In this document: in pieces, positions 61,345 through 64,000 of the stretch | Layout: each line of letters begins with the position of its first letter | How positions within the stretch are numbered: position 1 is the stretch's first letter | Assembly: GCA_029246705.1 (NCBI GenBank) | Contig: JAQWMQ010000004.1 | Location: 1 to 64,000, forward strand | Source: Phycisphaerales bacterium | Lineage (GTDB): Bacteria; Planctomycetota; Phycisphaerae; Phycisphaerales; SM1A02 | Reading direction: 5' to 3' | Length of the DNA stretch: 64,000 nt | Translations under genes and position numbers: made by a program | Notes under the pieces: generated by a model | What the model was told of the DNA's origin: nothing | Seen by the model: the letters and a program-made list of their open reading frames with translations, nothing else | Databases searched by the model: none

Positions 61345-62148
61345 TCAGGAGGTCATCATGCTGATCGAGACCAGGACCAGGAGCACGCCGAAGATGATGC
61401 GGAGCATCCGTCCTGGAACCCTGCTCGCGAAGCGAGCCCCGACGATCGTGGCCAGTATCGAAGCGCCCCCTGCCACCGGCAGACCCGGCCAGAAGACGAA
61501 TCCGATCGTGTAGGGGAACTCGACCATGCCCAGGCCGGTGATCAGGAATGCCACCGTCCCGACGATCGCCGCCGGAAAGGTGAAGGTCGAACTGGTGCCG
61601 CTGACCTTGTTCTGGGGCAGTCCCAACCAGGTCAGCCAGGGGACGCTCAGGGCACCGCCTCCGACACCAAGAAGACCCGACTTGAAACCGATCAGGCTGC
61701 CCACGCCCAGGGAAGCCGGTATCCCCGGGATCGGTCGTTCATGTGGGGTCGCCTTGAAGCTGAAGATCATGATCAATGCAACCAGGAAGAGAACCACCGC
61801 GAAGACGGTCACCAGGACTGCCGTGTTCAGCACCGATGCGAGCAGGGCCCCGGCAACCACACCGACCACGATTCCAGGAAGAACTCGAAAGGTCATCTTC
61901 CAGACCACGTTGCCATCACGAGCATGCGAGGAGACCGACCCCACCGAGGTCGCGATCATGATCAACAACGAAGTACCAGCCGCCACGTGCATCTGGTCGG
62001 ACTGGTGGATCCCCATGAAACCCAACAGGTAGTACAAAGCAGGGACCATGAGCATCCCGCCACCGATCCCGAGCAGGGCGGATATGAAGCCGACGAAGAG
62101 GCCGGCAAGGCCCATGAGAATCAGAGCAAGGACGAAATCATCAGGCAT
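61345..62148 (-). CDS. TauE/SafE-family sulfite/organo-anion exporter
   Basis: 267 residues, about eight helices. GLFVGFISALLGIGGGMLMV is the family's first conserved GGG motif and GFKSGLLGVGGGALSVPWLT the second, a duplicated four-helix unit. The family (COG0730) moves sulfite, sulfoacetate or other small anions. A four-base gap separates it from the FHA gene, which is upstream in the same direction; together they may be one operon. The specific substrate is not given by the sequence. Confidence 0.9.
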   Translation of the reverse strand: MPDDFVLALILMGLAGLFVGFISALLGIGGGMLMVPALYYLLGFMGIHQSDQMHVAAGTSLLIMIATSVGSVSSHARDGNVVWKMTFRVLPGIVVGVVAGALLASVLNTAVLVTVFAVVLFLVALIMIFSFKATPHERPIPGIPASLGVGSLIGFKSGLLGVGGGALSVPWLTWLGLPQNKVSGTSSTFTFPAAIVGTVAFLITGLGMVEFPYTIGFVFWPGLPVAGGASILATIVGARFASRVPGRMLRIIFGVLLVLVSISMMTS

Positions 62149-62152
62149 GGTT

Positions 62153-62542
62153 TTAGAACTTGCGGTTCTTGCTTTCCATCATCGTCGGCGGAGCCGCGTA
62201 GCTGGTCTGGTTCAGAGCGGCCTTGGCGGCCTCGATCGAATCGAAGGTCGAGGAATGGAATTCGACCACCGTGGATCCGAGTTCGAGCTTGTCACCATCA
62301 TTCAACTCGACCGGCATGGTCATGCTTCGACCGTTGACCCAGGTTCCGTTGGTGCTCTTGGTGTCTTCAGCGATGTGCACCGACTTGTTGGAGTCGTAAC
62401 TGATCCGCACATGCGAGCCGGAGACTCGATCATCATCAAGTGTGATGCTGCACTTGTCGCTGCGCCCGATGACGCAATCATCCTCGGCCACAGTGAAGAT
62501 TCCGCCGTTGCTCGGGCCCTTGATGATGTAGATGGTGGCCAT
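62153..62542 (-). CDS. FHA-domain protein
   Basis: 129 residues, of which about 100 are one forkhead-associated domain. The phosphothreonine-binding residues are in place: VIGRSDKCSITLDDDRVSGS with Gly-Arg and Ser, HVRISYD, and STNGTWVNGRSM with Asn-Gly. Such proteins bind Thr-phosphorylated partners of Ser/Thr kinases, which are common in planctomycetes; none is encoded in the window. The C-terminal stretch (AAKAALNQTSYAAPPTMMES) is short and disordered. It lies just upstream of the TauE-like gene. Confidence 0.92.
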   Translation of the reverse strand: MATIYIIKGPSNGGIFTVAEDDCVIGRSDKCSITLDDDRVSGSHVRISYDSNKSVHIAEDTKSTNGTWVNGRSMTMPVELNDGDKLELGSTVVEFHSSTFDSIEAAKAALNQTSYAAPPTMMESKNRKF

Positions 62543-62617
62543 GCCTGATCCTCAATTCTTTCGTTTGTTTGAGTGTGTCAGAACATGATATTGAAGATCG
62601 AGTCTGCAGACCAGCGT

Positions 62618-63706
62618 TCAACGAATAAGGAGGCCTTCAGCCCCCAGACCAGGGCCAAAAGCGAGGACGCCCCAGGGACGAGGAGCCCCGGATCGCAGCA
62701 ACTGATCAAGGACGAAGAGAATGGTCGGTGAGGACATGTTGCCGTGCCGAGCCAGGATGCCACGACTGGACATGCACATCGTTTCGTCGATTTCCAGGGC
62801 ATCACGAACCGCATCGAGGATCTGCGGACCGCCGGGATGGATCGCCCAGGCTCCCATTTCGGGGATGGTGAGCCCCTCTGACTCCAACCACGTACCGACC
62901 CAACCCCCGACCGACTGCCTCAGTCGGTCCGGGACCGATGAGTCCAGGGTCATTCGAAACCCGTCGTCGGTGACCGTCCACGTCATCAGGTCCTTCGAGT
63001 CGGGCAGGAACTGCGAAGCGGTGGTGTCGAGGATGATCTCTTCCCCATCCTGCGGTGGTTCGCCGGTGACGATCGCCGCAGCTGCACCATCAGCGAAAAG
63101 GGCGTTGGCGAGCATCGCGTCCCTGGTCTGCCCCCCCTGGAAGTGCAGGGAGCAGACCTCCACGCAGCAGACCAGGACCACCGCGTCGGGCTCGGAACGT
63201 GCGAAGGACATGGCCACCCTCAGCGCATTGATCGCGGCATGACATCCCATGAACCCGACATTGGTCCGGCAGGTTCCGCGAGGAAGTCCGAGTCGTTCGA
63301 TGATCAGGTGATCAACGCCGGGCGAAGCGAAACCCGTGCAGGAAGCGGTCACGATGTGCGTGACCCTCGAGGGGTCGACCTTCGCCTCATCCATTGCCTT
63401 CTGCGCGGCAATGCAGGCCATCTCCGGGGCGATCTCCATGAACTGGTCGATTCGCTCACCGGTTCCGGGGCATGGTTCCCAGCCATCCTTGCGTTCGGCA
63501 ATCCAGCGGTGTTCAAGCCGACCGTCGACTTCGATCATGCTCACGCCGCTCCGGCTTTCCACTCCGGCCCGACGAAACACCGCGTTCATGCGTCGAGTCC
63601 CGCGTGCGTCCGCACCGGAGAGTTCGGAGGCGATCTCCGCCGCCTTCACCTGTTCCATGGCGTTTTCCGCCTGGAAGAGACCGATTCCGTGGAGGTACGA
63701 CTTCAT
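62618..63706 (-). CDS. Type III polyketide synthase (chalcone/stilbene-synthase-like)
   Basis: 362 residues. The catalytic triad of type III PKSs is visible: Cys155 in TNVGFMGCHAAINALRVA, His290 in WAIHPGGPQILDAVRD and Asn323 in ILARHGNMSSPTILFVL; FGPGLGAEGLLIR is the usual C-terminal motif. It elongates a starter acyl-CoA with malonyl-CoA to make alkylresorcinols, alkylpyrones or similar phenolics. It overlaps by four bases the upstream gene, an FAD oxidoreductase; together they form a standard bacterial type III PKS cluster, which in other genomes also holds an isoprenylcysteine-type methyltransferase. The rest of that cluster probably lies beyond the window edge. Confidence 0.92.
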   Translation of the reverse strand: MKSYLHGIGLFQAENAMEQVKAAEIASELSGADARGTRRMNAVFRRAGVESRSGVSMIEVDGRLEHRWIAERKDGWEPCPGTGERIDQFMEIAPEMACIAAQKAMDEAKVDPSRVTHIVTASCTGFASPGVDHLIIERLGLPRGTCRTNVGFMGCHAAINALRVAMSFARSEPDAVVLVCCVEVCSLHFQGGQTRDAMLANALFADGAAAAIVTGEPPQDGEEIILDTTASQFLPDSKDLMTWTVTDDGFRMTLDSSVPDRLRQSVGGWVGTWLESEGLTIPEMGAWAIHPGGPQILDAVRDALEIDETMCMSSRGILARHGNMSSPTILFVLDQLLRSGAPRPWGVLAFGPGLGAEGLLIR

Positions 63707-64000
63707 GCGGTTGTTTCCTTGATCGACGGGTCGAATCGCCCCAGGAGCCCGGAAAGAACCGGGGCCCGGACGACCGGCAAGATGCTGGATGCAATGACTG
63801 CCGAACGCACCAGCCGCGGTCGCCCGATGCAGGTTCCGACCAGTGCGCAGCGGAGGTGACGGCCACGCATCATCCGCCGGTAGGCGCCCTGCCAGTTTGC
63901 CCTAGCCGGGCCATCGTTGATCATCGCAGAGGCGCTGGGCACCACCGCCGCACCGGTCGCGATGGCCCAGGACATCCCTTCCCCGGTGATGGGTTCGACG
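63703..64000 (-). CDS. FAD-dependent oxidoreductase (geranylgeranyl-reductase-like), N-terminus outside window
   Basis: The reading frame is open to the window edge, so only the C-terminal about 98 residues are seen. Read from the edge it has VEPITGEGMSWAIATGAAVV, the motif (E-P-x-T-G-E-G) that binds the FAD pyrophosphate near the C-terminus of geranylgeranyl-reductase/p-hydroxybenzoate-hydroxylase-type proteins, followed by a basic helix (WQGAYRRMMRGRHLRCALVG). The TGA overlaps the ATG of the polyketide synthase, so translation is coupled. Its job is probably to oxidise or hydroxylate the polyketide product. Confidence 0.75.
   Translation of the reverse strand, partial: VEPITGEGMSWAIATGAAVVPSASAMINDGPARANWQGAYRRMMRGRHLRCALVGTCIGRPRLVRSAVIASSILPVVRAPVLSGLLGRFDPSIKETTA

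Overview
The window looks like chromosomal DNA of a planctomycete, most probably of the class Phycisphaerae. GC is about 60%. Five secreted proteins end in the duplicated Ca-binding, dockerin-like tail (DxNxDGxVDGADL..LLGxWG pattern) that is a hallmark of that group. Other support comes from secreted glycoside hydrolases, NHLM/NHLP-type secretion genes, an FeS-type photolyase and several planctomycete-style secreted proteins of unknown function. No rRNA, tRNA, CRISPR array, transposase or prophage gene was seen.

Layout. 1-6.4 kb: a flavin oxidoreductase cut by the window edge, a seven-helix membrane protein, a frameshifted small gene, a GH51 arabinofuranosidase, an RNase H-like nuclease and a dockerin-tailed secreted protein. 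7.2-15.4 kb: a four-gene, overlapping export operon (HlyD-type adaptor, C39-like/ABC exporter, second ABC exporter, TolC-type outer-membrane factor). It resembles the NHLM bacteriocin exporters, but the peptidase domain has lost its catalytic Cys and His, the two ATPases have complementary degenerate sites, and no precursor peptide is visible. 15.9-17.8 kb: a MerC-like protein with a Cys-rich insert and a ZIP metal transporter. 17.9-28.5 kb: mainly minus-strand accessory genes (beta-helix protein, SOUL protein, NTF2-like protein, CPBP-like protein, a DUF1579-like protein, a flavin oxidase with a methyltransferase, a YdhR-like protein, diaminopropionate ammonia-lyase) plus a plus-strand esterase. 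28.6-38.9 kb: PEP carboxylase, a Fur-family regulator, a GH16 enzyme, TrhO, small genes, an FeS photolyase and a fasciclin protein. 39-45.6 kb: a small stress-type membrane protein, a second dockerin-tailed esterase, an SMP-30 protein, then a two-repeat fasciclin protein next to an ECF sigma/anti-sigma pair and an ATP-grasp ligase. 45.7-50.7 kb: two tandem paralogous secreted proteins of unknown function followed by a hydrolase with the full PETase/cutinase signature. 50.7-64 kb: an RlmK-like methyltransferase, a large secreted protein, an Old Yellow Enzyme homologue, a RuvC-fold protein, two divergent FAD oxidoreductases, a GT87-like membrane protein, BipA, a TauE/SafE transporter, an FHA protein, and a type III polyketide synthase overlapping an FAD oxidoreductase that runs off the end.

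How the parts fit. The gene set suits a marine heterotroph living on polymers: secreted hydrolases with a common sorting/anchoring tail, a dedicated export machine, metal handling, surface fasciclin proteins under a membrane-controlled sigma factor, and light/oxidative-damage functions. Several decayed genes (a GNAT acetyltransferase, an opine-dehydrogenase-like N-terminus, a coiled-coil protein) lie between the intact genes. Several start codons follow a TAnnnT box by only 6-9 bases, suggesting leaderless transcription. All function calls rest on reading the translated sequence; no database search was run.
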